From: an uncultured Owenweeksia sp.
GTDB lineage: Bacteria > Bacteroidota > Bacteroidia > Flavobacteriales > Schleiferiaceae
Assembly: GCA_937146805.1 (NCBI GenBank)
Contig: CAKZRR010000015.1
Coordinates: 1-37,119 of the forward strand
Length of the DNA: 37,119 bases
Reading direction: 5' to 3'
Translations under genes and position numbers: made by a program
Shown here: positions 8,536 through 17,253 of the stretch, piece after piece
Position numbering within the stretch: the first letter of the stretch is position 1
Layout: each line of letters begins with the position of its first letter
The notes under the pieces: model-generated
What the model was told of the DNA's origin: nothing
Database searches by the model: none
What the model saw: only the letters and a program-made list of their open reading frames with translations

Positions 8536-9617
8536 TGGCCGCAAAAAAGCGCTCTTTTTTTACCACCCTCATCTTTATTATTAATTGGATATTTGCCCTA
8601 GGGCTTTTGTTTAGCTACTTGGCTTATTACATCAAGCCAACGTTATTCGCCCCTATATCACTGTTTGCTTTGGCCTATCCAGCCTTGCTCTTGGCCAATG
8701 GTCTCTTCATAATTTTTTGGGCACTAAAAGTGAATAAAAAAGTATGGCTATCGGTGCTGGCCATACTGCTGGGCTTTCTTCACCTATCTAGGTCTTATCA
8801 ATTAAACAGCTTTAAAAAAGTACACAACCCAAACGAAAGTTTGCGCGTAATGAGCTTTAATGTACGCTTGTTTAACAACCTCCGTTGGATAGAGGTTGAC
8901 GATGTGCCCGAGCAAGTAGAGCAATTGATTTTAACCGAAAAGCCCGACCTTCTTTTTTTTCAGGAGTACAACGAAAATCAACACTTTAATGCCCAAAAAC
9001 TGGGTTTTAAATACAGCTCTGAGTACAAGGTAAAAGGCAGCAAAAAAAGACGCATGATCTTTTCTAAATTACCCGTAGTGGCGAGTAATTTAGTACGTAT
9101 GCCGGTAGAGGGAAAGCGCACCCTTGATTTTTTAAAAATGGATGTTGAGTGGAATGGTAAAGTTATCCGCCTTCTAAACATCCACTTAGCCTCGGTAGGG
9201 CTTAGCAAAAATGATTACGAGTTACTAGAAAACATGGAGCATGAAGAGCGCAACAAAGTAGAGCAAGGCGTAAAAAAAATGATGCAATCCTCTATGGAGG
9301 CCGCTATCTATCGTCAAATACAATCCGAAATAGTAGCCCAAGAAATAAAAGAAAGCCCCTATCCTGTAATTTTATGTGGCGATTTTAATGACGCTCCACA
9401 ATCCTACACCTATCATCAAATAGATAAACTTTTAGAAGACAGTTTTATAGAAAGTGGACAAGGCTGGCCGCGTACTTACATCAATGGCCCGCTTCCTTGG
9501 CGGATAGACTATATCTTCCATTCGGAGCACTTTAAGGGCAGTAATTTTAAGGTTTTAAACAATATTGAGCTTTCCGACCATTACCCACAAGTAGTTGATT
9601 TAGAATGGGAAGATTAA
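8535..9617 (+). CDS. Membrane-anchored endonuclease/exonuclease/phosphatase (EEP) family protein
   Basis: A 360-residue protein whose first base is the last base of the preceding TAA (TAATG). Residues ~1-95 contain two or three hydrophobic segments and anchor it in the membrane. Residues ~100-360 form an EEP domain with MSFNVRLFN (Asn), FFQEYN (Glu), NIHLAS, CGDFNDAP (Asp/Asn), RIDYIF and the terminal SDHYP (Asp-His). All catalytic positions of the DNase I/sphingomyelinase fold are therefore present. The true substrate (nucleic acid, phospholipid or inositol phosphate) cannot be told from sequence. It is the last gene of the mutL operon. Confidence 0.9.
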   Translation: MAAKKRSFFTTLIFIINWIFALGLLFSYLAYYIKPTLFAPISLFALAYPALLLANGLFIIFWALKVNKKVWLSVLAILLGFLHLSRSYQLNSFKKVHNPNESLRVMSFNVRLFNNLRWIEVDDVPEQVEQLILTEKPDLLFFQEYNENQHFNAQKLGFKYSSEYKVKGSKKRRMIFSKLPVVASNLVRMPVEGKRTLDFLKMDVEWNGKVIRLLNIHLASVGLSKNDYELLENMEHEERNKVEQGVKKMMQSSMEAAIYRQIQSEIVAQEIKESPYPVILCGDFNDAPQSYTYHQIDKLLEDSFIESGQGWPRTYINGPLPWRIDYIFHSEHFKGSNFKVLNNIELSDHYPQVVDLEWED

Positions 9618-9663
9618 TCACTCGTTCAAAATAAAACAACATAACCCCTTGGGTATTAGTGGT

Positions 9664-9671
9664 TAATTTTG
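9664..9671 (+). promoter_or_regulatory. Bacteroidota-type -7 element for the STAS-like gene
   Basis: TAATTTTG fits TAnnTTTG exactly, 38 nt before the ATG at 9709 in a short intergenic region. No clear -33 TTTG was found at the usual distance. Confidence 0.5.
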
Positions 9672-9708
9672 TAATTTCAGTAACTCTTAACCACTAAAAA
9701 ACCTCGCA

Positions 9709-10158
9709 ATGAAACTAACGTATCTTATTTTGCATGAGGAGAAGCTCATTATGGAGCGCTTTGCAGGTGATGTTGATTTGTACGGATTGCTTAGAGCCGT
9801 TCAAGGCATTTGGGCCGATTCTGATTTTGACAAAACCTATCGCGGCCTTCTCGATTTACAATCAGCCGACTTACACCTCTCGTTTACCGAAATCTCGGAT
9901 TTAGTAAGCCTATTGGATAAAAGTCCGGAAAGTAGCCAAGCTCCATTTGGCATTCTAGTTTCGAAACCTTTTGAAACCACCTTAGCTAAAATGTTTGAAG
10001 CCAAAATGCAACCGCTACAGCACGTTGGTGTATTCTCTGAACCTCAAGATTTATTTGATTTTTTAGAAAAACCTGTTTCACTATTTGAACTTTTAAATAG
10101 TCCTATTGCTTTACAGCAGAGTTATCCCAGCTTTGTTAATGGAGAACAACTTACTTAA
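9709..10158 (+). CDS. STAS/SpoIIAA-like cytoplasmic protein, function unknown
   Basis: A 149-residue soluble protein with no signal or TM segment. The pattern of a beta strand pair (MKLTYLILHEEKLIMERFAG), a helix, a strand ending GLLDLQSADL, and a helix followed by a strand (FGILVSKPFET) resembles the SpoIIAA/STAS-like fold of single-domain Bacteroidota proteins. No catalytic residues are evident. It has its own likely promoter (9664) and ends at a strong hairpin terminator, so it is probably monocistronic. Confidence 0.65.
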   Translation: MKLTYLILHEEKLIMERFAGDVDLYGLLRAVQGIWADSDFDKTYRGLLDLQSADLHLSFTEISDLVSLLDKSPESSQAPFGILVSKPFETTLAKMFEAKMQPLQHVGVFSEPQDLFDFLEKPVSLFELLNSPIALQQSYPSFVNGEQLT

Positions 10159-10160
10159 AC

Positions 10161-10199
10161 AAAAAGCTCGGAGAACCTTTACGGCCATCCGAGCTTTTT
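10161..10199. terminator. Bidirectional intrinsic terminator
   Basis: A 12-bp perfect stem (AAAAAGCTCGGA at 10161-10172 with TCCGAGCTTTTT at 10188-10199) has a 15-nt loop. A-rich and T-rich flanks on the two sides let it end both the plus-strand gene at 10158 and the convergent peroxiredoxin gene. Confidence 0.9.
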
Positions 10200-10220
10200 A
10201 ATTTTAAGGGTAACTATTTT

Positions 10221-10853
10221 TTAGTTGGCGCTCAAGTACTCAGCAACACCTTCGTGTGTAGCACTCATTCCTTCAGCTCCTTCGTTCCAATTAGCTGGAC
10301 AAACCTCACCGTTTTCTTCATTAAACTGCAAAGCCTTTACCATACGTAAAGCTTCATCTACATTTCTGCCTAAAGGTAAATCGTTTACCAACTGGTGACG
10401 CACCAACTGATCTTTATCAATTAAAAACAAGCCGCGGTAAGCAATCATCTCGCCTTCTGCACACAACTCTTCGTTTTCATCGTAAAAATAACTTCCTGCC
10501 AATACATCGTAATTAGCCGAAATAGTTTTGTTGGTATCTGCTACAATTGGGTAAGTAACTCCTTTAATACCTCCTTGATCTTTTCCTAACTGCAACCAAC
10601 CCCAGTGACTTTGTTCCGTATCGGTGCTTACTGCTACTACTTCAGTATTTAATGCTTTAAACTCAGCCAATTTTGCCTGAAAAGCGTGTAACTCAGTAGG
10701 GCACACAAAAGTGAAATCTTTTGGGTAAAAGAAAAGTACCACATACTTTTCACCAGCAAATTGCTCTAAGGTAAAATCGTTTACAAACTCACCACCATTT
10801 ACTACGGCAGCAGCACTAAATTGAGGCGCTTTTTTTCCAACTAATACAGCCAT
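10221..10853 (-). CDS. 2-Cys peroxiredoxin (AhpC/Prx1 type)
   Basis: A 210-residue cytosolic thiol peroxidase that reduces H2O2, organic peroxides and peroxynitrite. The peroxidatic Cys51 is in FTFVCPTE, the resolving Cys185 is in VCPANWN, and DFTF plus GLFLID are typical of the Prx1/AhpC class. An open frame reaches 10895, but the ATG at 10853 gives the family N terminus MAVLVGKKAP. A TAnnTTTG box lies 39 nt upstream. It is probably monocistronic and shares the terminator at 10161-10199 with its convergent neighbour. Confidence 0.95.
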   Translation of the reverse strand: MAVLVGKKAPQFSAAAVVNGGEFVNDFTLEQFAGEKYVVLFFYPKDFTFVCPTELHAFQAKLAEFKALNTEVVAVSTDTEQSHWGWLQLGKDQGGIKGVTYPIVADTNKTISANYDVLAGSYFYDENEELCAEGEMIAYRGLFLIDKDQLVRHQLVNDLPLGRNVDEALRMVKALQFNEENGEVCPANWNEGAEGMSATHEGVAEYLSAN

Positions 10854-10892
10854 CTTTATCTCTTTTAAAATTCTGTTTACAAAATAAGGCTG

Positions 10893-10900
10893 CAAAGATA
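10893..10900 (-). promoter_or_regulatory. Bacteroidota-type -7 element for the peroxiredoxin gene
   Basis: On the minus strand TATCTTTG matches TAnnTTTG exactly and lies about 40 nt upstream of the ATG at 10853. A -33 box was not evident. Confidence 0.55.
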
Positions 10901-10971
10901 TTGAACCTCACGCGCTTTAACGCATAATTAAATTGCAAATTTCTATGAGTTGATACGTAAAGGAAACTTGC

Positions 10972-11667
10972 TTAATGCGCTGAGCCAAACCAGGCTATAA
11001 CCACCCCCAAGAGGGTCACAAAAAACTTAATAAAATTGAAACGGTGCGATTGGCTGCTTTCAAAAAGTATGGTGGTAGAAATGTGTAAAAACACCCCCAT
11101 GGTAAGCGCTGTAAGCTCACGGTAATATTCGGTTAAAACCGGAAAAAAAGCACCCACAGCCAGAGCCAATGGCGCTATAGCAGCAAACAGTGCCATCCAA
11201 AAAAACTGCTTTAGACGGTTAGCCGTTAACTCCATTAACATGCTAAACAGTATTACACTTACCGGCAGTTTATGAATTACAATACCCCATAAAAGGGAAG
11301 AGTTGTCGTGCTGATGCAAGCCTATAGGTAAACTTTCGATGAAGGCATGTGCAAACAAACCCAGCATTACACCCATGGGTACGCCCTTTCCTTTAAAATG
11401 CTCACTATGGCCATGGCCGTGCTCTACCCCTTTGCTAAAAACTTCCAATACTAATTGGATAAAAAAACCACCCATTACCCATAAACCGATATGGTGATCG
11501 TGCCCGTGATATATTTCGGGAAGGAGATGAAAAACCCCTAAACTTAATAGGTAGGCACCACTAAAAACCAGCACAAACTTTAAAGTAATTGCCTTGTGCT
11601 TACCCAGCGTAAGCGCAATTATGCAGCCCACCACTACCGATGCTATGAGTGCGATATAGGAGATCAT
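10972..11667 (-). CDS. ZIP family metal transporter
   Basis: A 231-residue inner-membrane protein with seven to eight hydrophobic segments. It has the ZIP histidine signature: HLLPEIYHGHDHH after TM2, a His-rich cytoplasmic loop (VEHGHGHSEHF), FAHAFIESLPIG in TM4 and a conserved HK pair (GIVIHKLPVSV) in TM5. The family moves divalent metals such as zinc, usually into the cytoplasm. The ATG overlaps the preceding stop by 4 nt (ATGA), so it is translated from the same mRNA as the three upstream genes. Confidence 0.88.
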   Translation of the reverse strand: MISYIALIASVVVGCIIALTLGKHKAITLKFVLVFSGAYLLSLGVFHLLPEIYHGHDHHIGLWVMGGFFIQLVLEVFSKGVEHGHGHSEHFKGKGVPMGVMLGLFAHAFIESLPIGLHQHDNSSLLWGIVIHKLPVSVILFSMLMELTANRLKQFFWMALFAAIAPLALAVGAFFPVLTEYYRELTALTMGVFLHISTTILFESSQSHRFNFIKFFVTLLGVVIAWFGSAH

Positions 11668-12305
11668 AGTTCTCTTGGATTTATATCAATACGAACGCTT
11701 ACCTCATACTTCTCCGCCCAATAATCAACATATTCCTCTCCGTTTTCCCCAACTCGCATTTGAGGAGGATCACTTGGCTCAGGAAAAATCGTTCCAACAA
11801 TTGCATTCTTAATACAAGATTGAGCTTCATTATTAATGTTGGTACTGACAAACTTAAACTTGTATGGATAGCAGTTTCCTTGGCCATCTGTAGACTGATG
11901 TACCTCAAAGCTAACCTCGGCAGTAAGAGCATAAGACCCATCAAAACTTTTACAGTTCCCAATAATTTTTTTCCTAATCTGATTTTGAATAATTTTACTC
12001 ACCTCTCTTTTGCTCGCTTCAGCAGCGCCCACTGTAGTATTGCCAGTTGTAGCCTTTAACATGGTCAATTCTACTACATCTGAATCATTATCAGTTGTAA
12101 CTGTTACGCAGGGGGTAAACATTGACTTAATCATAGAAATTGTCATAACAGCAGTCAAAACATAAATGATAATCAAAAACTCTTTCCTTCCTTTTTCCCT
12201 TGCCTGTTCCTTTACAAGAAGATAATAAATTACAATCAATAGTATTGCCTGAAACCCTTTATCTCCATATTTTAAAATATCCAAAATGGGTTGAAAGTCT
12301 ATCAT
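11664..12305 (-). CDS. Membrane-anchored protein of unknown function
   Basis: A 213-residue protein that I do not recognise. Two N-terminal hydrophobic segments (residues ~18-32 and ~43-60) precede an extracytoplasmic-looking domain with several cysteines (at FTPCV, GNCKSF, GNCYPY and QSCIKN) that could form disulfides. The region ITRxL-like SVRIDINPREL closes the chain. It sits 6 nt after the methyltransferase stop and overlaps the ZIP start by 4 nt, so it belongs to the operon although its function cannot be linked to its neighbours. Confidence 0.7.
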   Translation of the reverse strand: MIDFQPILDILKYGDKGFQAILLIVIYYLLVKEQAREKGRKEFLIIIYVLTAVMTISMIKSMFTPCVTVTTDNDSDVVELTMLKATTGNTTVGAAEASKREVSKIIQNQIRKKIIGNCKSFDGSYALTAEVSFEVHQSTDGQGNCYPYKFKFVSTNINNEAQSCIKNAIVGTIFPEPSDPPQMRVGENGEEYVDYWAEKYEVSVRIDINPREL

Positions 12306-12311
12306 CTAAAA

Positions 12312-13049
12312 TTATTTAACCCCTGTCATTAATATTAAACGATCACTTTTTACAGCATCAAAATCACCTAGTTCAAAATCACCGTGAATACTCCTTATAC
12401 AAAGGCCTGCCGCTGCAAAAAGTTCCTCAAAATGAGCAAGTGTTAGCAATTGCACACTTTCTTCAAACTCAAAATCTTGGCCCTTATCGCTAAAGCTGAT
12501 TTTTTTAATCACGTGTTCATCGCGTATTAAACGGGTAATATGAAACTCAATACCCTCAATAACGCGTACCTCTTCTTTTACCAAACCTAACTGTACTTGG
12601 TGCACATTCATAAAATCAAAAACAAAGGTGCCATCAGGCTTTAAAGCCTTTTTAATGCAACGCAGTGCTGCTATATTGTCTTCCTTATTTTTGAAATAAC
12701 CAAAACTGGTAAATAGGTTAAAAATAAAATCAAAACGCTGCTCTCCAAAAGGTTCCCGCATATCGCCCACCTCAAAATGTAAATTGGCATTGGTAAACTG
12801 TTGGGCATATTCAATACTACTTTCAGATAAATCTATACCTGTAACACGATGGCCCAGCTCATTTAAAAAGCGCGCATGGCGGCCTCTACCGCAGGCTAAA
12901 TCGAGCAAACAACTTTGAGCGCTAGGCGCCAAGCGGTTTACCAAGTTTTGAATAAAGAAACGAGCCTCTCGATCATCTCTATCTTTATAAAGAATGTGGT
13001 AATAGGGAGTATTAAACCACGATCGGTACCACGAGCTTGATTGCGACAT
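12312..13049 (-). CDS. Class I SAM-dependent methyltransferase
   Basis: A 245-residue Rossmann-fold methyltransferase. Motif I reads LLDLACGRGRHA (~48-59), the acidic ribose-binding residue is in VTGIDLSE (~73), DMREPF is motif II, and FDFIFNLFTSFGYF is motif III/IV with a TSFGYF insert seen in a small-molecule or protein methyltransferase group common in Bacteroidota. The substrate is unknown. Its ATG shares a base with the TauE-like gene's TAA (TAATG). Confidence 0.85.
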   Translation of the reverse strand: MSQSSSWYRSWFNTPYYHILYKDRDDREARFFIQNLVNRLAPSAQSCLLDLACGRGRHARFLNELGHRVTGIDLSESSIEYAQQFTNANLHFEVGDMREPFGEQRFDFIFNLFTSFGYFKNKEDNIAALRCIKKALKPDGTFVFDFMNVHQVQLGLVKEEVRVIEGIEFHITRLIRDEHVIKKISFSDKGQDFEFEESVQLLTLAHFEELFAAAGLCIRSIHGDFELGDFDAVKSDRLILMTGVK

Positions 13050-13804
13050 TAGTTAAAAAGGTCCATTACATGTTGGGGTATTTTTAGCAGAAACACAGAC
13101 GAAACACTCAATATTGCAATGAGTAACCAGCGGATGTATTTATTTGCATTGGGCAAAAATAGCACATAACGCGCACCTATCACTGCTCCTATTGTTTGTC
13201 CTATAGCTAAAGTTATTCCGGGTAGCCATTCCATAAGGCCATTGCCTAAGAAAATAAAGAAAGCGGGTACTACAAACGTCATGGCCAAAAATAGTTTTAC
13301 AATATTGGCATCGCGTAAGCTGTACTTTGCCATCAAGACCAAAACGCTTAACAACATAATACCTATACCCATTTGAATAAACCCTCCATACACGGCAATT
13401 AAAAAAAGCAAAATAGCATTGAGCCAGTTCTTGCGTTTCTTTTTTACCACCGTAGCCGCTTCCCATTTTTTAGGATTAGCCAATAGAGTAAACAGTAAAA
13501 AAAGCATAAAAAAACCGATGATGGTTTTGAGCAAGCTTTCGTTTACCTCAACAGCAATGAGCGCCCCCACCACCGAGCCTAAAATAGCAGGCAGCAAAAA
13601 CCACAACCCTTGCCCTAGCAGCATTTTAGTTCGCTTAGTTCGTTTTAAACTTGCAACGGAAGTAACCGTTTGTGCCAGTGCTCCAATCCGATTGGTAGCA
13701 TTGGCCACATCTGCCGGAAGGCCCATAAAAATTAAAAGCGATAGGGTAATAGATGAACCGTTTCCGGCCAAAGTATTAATGACACCTGCCGCTAAGCCAC
13801 CCAA
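13049..13804 (-). CDS. TauE/SafE family sulfite exporter-like permease
   Basis: A polytopic inner-membrane protein of at least 251 residues with about eight TM segments in two related halves. The N-terminal GVINTLAGNGSS-type loop and GLPADVANATN are characteristic of TauE/SafE (DUF81) carriers, which move sulfur-containing or small organic anions. There is no ATG: a TTG at 13804 begins inside TM1, while in-frame CTG codons at 13825 and 13834 would restore a complete first TM (EPLHYILLLLGG). The true start is therefore probably upstream and non-ATG. It heads a four-gene operon driven from the -7 box at 13875. Confidence 0.85.
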   Translation of the reverse strand: MGGLAAGVINTLAGNGSSITLSLLIFMGLPADVANATNRIGALAQTVTSVASLKRTKRTKMLLGQGLWFLLPAILGSVVGALIAVEVNESLLKTIIGFFMLFLLFTLLANPKKWEAATVVKKKRKNWLNAILLFLIAVYGGFIQMGIGIMLLSVLVLMAKYSLRDANIVKLFLAMTFVVPAFFIFLGNGLMEWLPGITLAIGQTIGAVIGARYVLFLPNANKYIRWLLIAILSVSSVFLLKIPQHVMDLFN

Positions 13805-13874
13805 TAAGAGTAATATGTAATGCAGAGGTTCCAGTGATTTTAGGTCTTAAAGTTTCGTGCTTTTTTTGGAGTTG

Positions 13875-13882
13875 CAAACTTA
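13875..13882 (-). promoter_or_regulatory. Bacteroidota-type -7 element for the tauE-methyltransferase-ZIP operon
   Basis: On the minus strand TAAGTTTG is an exact TAnnTTTG box. It coincides with the stop codon of the upstream symporter gene and would give a leader of about 35-65 nt depending on the tauE start. Confidence 0.5.
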
Positions 13883-15658
13883 GCTAAAGCCCGCTTTTTT
13901 CATAGCCCATCGTAAAATGAATAAGCTAAAGCCAAAGGTTAAACCCCAATACAGAGCTGGCATCCAATTTTGAAAAATAACATATCCTATAAAGAATAAC
14001 ACCGCATACACCATTACTAGACCAGCTATCCAGCACACAAATAAATAGCGTAAATCTTCGGCTTGGTGCCCCTCTTTATATTTACCCCACAGGCCGCCAG
14101 GTTTTACACGTTCGTAAAAAGCGGTAAGCACGGCATCGCTTGTAGGTTTGGTTAACAATGTAACAGCCACCCAGGCAATGGTAGTGAAGGTGGTGGTGAA
14201 AATAAAACTACCATTATTTTCGAAGAAAGAATCGGGCAAATAGCTGGGCAAAACCCAGTTACTTAAAGCCATGCCTATAAACGGAGCTAAGGTAGCTACC
14301 AGTTCACTCCAGGCATTAATACGCCACCAATACCATCGCAAAATTAGCACCATACCTAAACCTGCTCCGCTGGCAATTAAAAATTGTGCGGCACTATCTA
14401 TAGTGGTAATTTGGGTAGTAACGCCCAAGCCTACTACCATTATTAGTAATGTAAACCAGCGCCCTGATTTCACATAATGTTTTTGCGCTTTTTCCTCGCT
14501 GGGGAAGTCGCTAGTAGGTTTTAAGAAACGCTTGTATAAATCGTTAGTAAGGTAACTAGCGCCCCAATTTAGCTGAGTTGAAATAGTACTCATATAAGCC
14601 GATAAAAAGCCTACTAATAATAGTCCTTTTACGCCCGCAGGTAAAAAATCACGCATCGCCATAATAAAACCTTTGCGAGAATCTTCGATGGATAAATCAG
14701 GATACAACACCAAGGCACAAAGGCCAACAATAATCCAAGGCCAAGGGCGCAAACAATAATGGGCAATTTGAAAAAACAAGCTCGAATACACTGCGTTTTT
14801 CTCGTCCTTGGCGCTCATCATGCGTTGCGAAATATAACCTCCCCCACCAGGCTCGGCACCGGGATACCAACTGGCCCACCATTGTAAAAACAAATAGGAT
14901 AAAAAGGTACCTGCCGATAAAGAGAATGTTCCCATAGCAATATCAGAGACCCCTCCAATTTTAGGAAAGAAATCCAAACGCCAAGGCTCTAACTTTGATT
15001 TAAGACCTTCTACCCCGCCTACTTCAGGAGCATTGAGCACCACAATAGCCAATATTAAACAACCTCCCATGGCAATAAAAAACTGCACAAAATCGGTAAT
15101 AGCAATTCCTAACAAGCCCGCAATAGAACTATATACTGCCACCAAACACATGGCCGCTACCACCACCCAAAAGGCAGTTTGGTAGGGTACTTCAAAAAAT
15201 ACTTCTATAATGGAAATTAGCGCGGCATTTACCCAACCAATAATTACCACATTCATAAACAAACCCAAGTACACCGATTTTACGCCACGTAAAACGCGGG
15301 CCACCGGGCCGCTGTATCGCAGCTCTAACAACTCCAACTCGGTAATAATGTTAGCCCTGCGCCAAAGCCGTGCAAAAAAGAAGGTGGTAAGCATACCGCC
15401 AATCAGCATATTCCACCACAGCCAGTTGCCCGAAATTCCGTGTTGCGCAATTTTTTCGGTTACCCAGAGAGGTGTGTCGGCTGCAAAGGTGGTGGCCACC
15501 ATACTTACCCCGGCTAAATACCAAGGCATGTTTCTTCCGCCTAAAAAGAAATCAGTGAGACTGTTCCCTGCCTTTCCGCGAAAGCGAATACCAATAAAAA
15601 TAAAAAGGCATAAAAAGCCGATAACCACCGCCCAATCGAGGGTTGATAAATTTGCCAT
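13880..15658 (-). CDS. Sodium:solute symporter (SSS) family transporter
   Basis: A 592-residue protein with about 13-14 TM segments. The family core is visible: TDFFLGGRNMPWYLAGVSMVATTFAADTP near the N terminus, GNWLWWNMLIGG, and YMSTISTQLNWGASYLTNDLY in the middle (the SSS sodium-site helix). Members couple Na+ entry to uptake of sugars, amino acids or other solutes; the solute is not predictable. The frame extends to 15745, but the ATG at 15658 (MANLSTLDW) directly precedes TM1 and fits homologues. It is divergent from the lipoprotein gene at 15729. Confidence 0.9.
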   Translation of the reverse strand: MANLSTLDWAVVIGFLCLFIFIGIRFRGKAGNSLTDFFLGGRNMPWYLAGVSMVATTFAADTPLWVTEKIAQHGISGNWLWWNMLIGGMLTTFFFARLWRRANIITELELLELRYSGPVARVLRGVKSVYLGLFMNVVIIGWVNAALISIIEVFFEVPYQTAFWVVVAAMCLVAVYSSIAGLLGIAITDFVQFFIAMGGCLILAIVVLNAPEVGGVEGLKSKLEPWRLDFFPKIGGVSDIAMGTFSLSAGTFLSYLFLQWWASWYPGAEPGGGGYISQRMMSAKDEKNAVYSSLFFQIAHYCLRPWPWIIVGLCALVLYPDLSIEDSRKGFIMAMRDFLPAGVKGLLLVGFLSAYMSTISTQLNWGASYLTNDLYKRFLKPTSDFPSEEKAQKHYVKSGRWFTLLIMVVGLGVTTQITTIDSAAQFLIASGAGLGMVLILRWYWWRINAWSELVATLAPFIGMALSNWVLPSYLPDSFFENNGSFIFTTTFTTIAWVAVTLLTKPTSDAVLTAFYERVKPGGLWGKYKEGHQAEDLRYLFVCWIAGLVMVYAVLFFIGYVIFQNWMPALYWGLTFGFSLFILRWAMKKAGFS

Positions 15659-15700
15659 AGCTAAAAAATTACGAATACCTAAAATGGAATTGCCTTTGCG

Positions 15701-15708
15701 TAAGTTTG
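15701..15708 (+). promoter_or_regulatory. Bacteroidota-type -7 element for the lipoprotein/methyltransferase genes
   Basis: TAAGTTTG fits TAnnTTTG exactly, with the ATG at 15729 following 20 nt later. It lies in the 70-bp divergent gap with the symporter gene. Confidence 0.5.
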
Positions 15709-15728
15709 CAAAATACCGAATGTAGAAT

Positions 15729-16070
15729 ATGAAAAAAGTAGCCATTTTATTAACAGCCTTATTAGGCGCTGCTTGCAGTCAAAACGAGGAGGCCGTGCCT
15801 TTCGAAAAAATTGTTTCGCAAGAAATTGTAAGCCAAAAACTGGGCAGCAAAGAAGTGTACGGGGTAAAACTGGAACTTACTGGTCAAGAAACCTCGCAGT
15901 GGATGTTTGACCTTAAACTTAAGGTTGGTGATAACACTTACAGCGACACCCTTTGGACAGAATTATATCCTGGAGACACCACTCTAAGCGAAGTATTTTT
16001 TACCGATGCCGAGGTGCAACCCAACGTAAAAACGGAATTAACCATTGAAGCCAGTCCCATTGAAAGGTAA
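15729..16070 (+). CDS. Small lipoprotein, function unknown
   Basis: A 113-residue protein. The N terminus MKKVAILLTALLGAACSQ is a signal peptide with a probable (relaxed) lipobox cysteine at residue 16, so the mature protein should be lipid-anchored in the periplasm or outer membrane. The rest is a beta-rich domain of about 95 residues without recognised motifs. Its last codons overlap the most upstream start of the next gene. Confidence 0.75.
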   Translation: MKKVAILLTALLGAACSQNEEAVPFEKIVSQEIVSQKLGSKEVYGVKLELTGQETSQWMFDLKLKVGDNTYSDTLWTELYPGDTTLSEVFFTDAEVQPNVKTELTIEASPIER

Positions 16071-17238
16071 TTTTAAAATGACGGCCAAAACACTTTTTGG
16101 CCTAGAAGAAGTACTCGCCAAAGAGCTAAAGCAATTAGGCGCTATGGATGTAGAGGTTATTACCCGTGGAGTAACCTTTAAAGGTGATATGGGCTTTATG
16201 TATAAAGCCAATTTATGGCTGCGCACGGCCGTTAGAATTTTGGTGCCTATTGCTCAATTTAAGGCTCGTGATGCGGATAATATGTACCGCAAATTAAAAG
16301 ACATTGCTTGGGAAGAGCTTTTTGATTGCGACAAAACCATCGCGGTAAGCGCCAGTACTTTTAAAACTATACACGATAACAGTTTATTTGTTGCGCAAAA
16401 AGCCAAAGACGCTATTGTAGATAGGTTTAGAGACATTGATGGCAACCGCCCATCTGTAGATACGCGCAATCCAGACGTACGCATAGACTTGTACCTTTAT
16501 CAGGAAAATGTGGTAGTGAGTTTAGACAGCTCCGGGCAATCTTTACACAAAAGAGGGTACCGAGAGGCAGATGCGGCCCCTATTAACGAGGTATTGGCAG
16601 CCGGCATTTTAAAAATGATGGACTGGACTGGCTTGGGTAACTTAATTGACCCTATGTGTGGCTCAGGTACCTTTTTGATTGAAGGTGCTTTAATGGCGCA
16701 TAACATTCCACCTGGTGTATTTAGGAAGGATAACTTCTCATTTTTAAACTGGAAAAACTTTGATAGCGATTTATACGAGCTGCTGTTTGAAAAAGCGTTG
16801 GAAAAGGAAAAGAATTTCCATTATAAAATATTAGGTTTTGACAATGACTCGCGCGTACTTTTAAAGGCGGGTAAAAACCTGAGAAGTGCTTTAATGGAGG
16901 ATCAAATAAAACTGGAAAAAGCTGACATCACCAATTTTAATCCCGTTAAGGAGATACCACGCCCCGGTATGCTTATTATGAATCCGCCCTATGGCATAAA
17001 GCTAGAAGCCGATATACCCGTATTGTACGAAGGTATTGGCCGCACCTTAAAACATCAGTTTGCGGGCTACCAAGCTTGGATGATTAGTCCTAGCATTGAA
17101 GGGATTAAGAAAATTGGATTGCGTCCTTCCAAAAAAATAAAACTGGTAAACGGCAGCATTGAATGTTGGTTGCTACGCTATGATTTGTATGAAGGAAGTA
17201 AAAAGGCCAAAAAACAAGGAAACAGAGAAAAACAATAA
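16045..17238 (+). CDS. THUMP-domain class I RNA methyltransferase (RlmL/YpsC-like)
   Basis: A 397-residue protein with an N-terminal THUMP domain (~40-160) and a C-terminal UPF0020 methyltransferase domain. The SAM motif is DPMCGSGTFLIEGAL (202-216) and the catalytic N6/N2-type motif is MNPPYGIKL (~312-320). Members methylate guanine N2 in 23S rRNA (RlmL N-terminal half, YpsC). E. coli RlmL has an extra RlmK domain that is absent here. The ATG at 16045 overlaps the lipoprotein gene by 26 bp but includes the NFKM-AKT stretch usual in homologues; an ATG at 16078 is the alternative. Confidence 0.88.
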   Translation: MKPVPLKGNFKMTAKTLFGLEEVLAKELKQLGAMDVEVITRGVTFKGDMGFMYKANLWLRTAVRILVPIAQFKARDADNMYRKLKDIAWEELFDCDKTIAVSASTFKTIHDNSLFVAQKAKDAIVDRFRDIDGNRPSVDTRNPDVRIDLYLYQENVVVSLDSSGQSLHKRGYREADAAPINEVLAAGILKMMDWTGLGNLIDPMCGSGTFLIEGALMAHNIPPGVFRKDNFSFLNWKNFDSDLYELLFEKALEKEKNFHYKILGFDNDSRVLLKAGKNLRSALMEDQIKLEKADITNFNPVKEIPRPGMLIMNPPYGIKLEADIPVLYEGIGRTLKHQFAGYQAWMISPSIEGIKKIGLRPSKKIKLVNGSIECWLLRYDLYEGSKKAKKQGNREKQ

Positions 17239-17253
17239 TCAAAAATTAAAATT

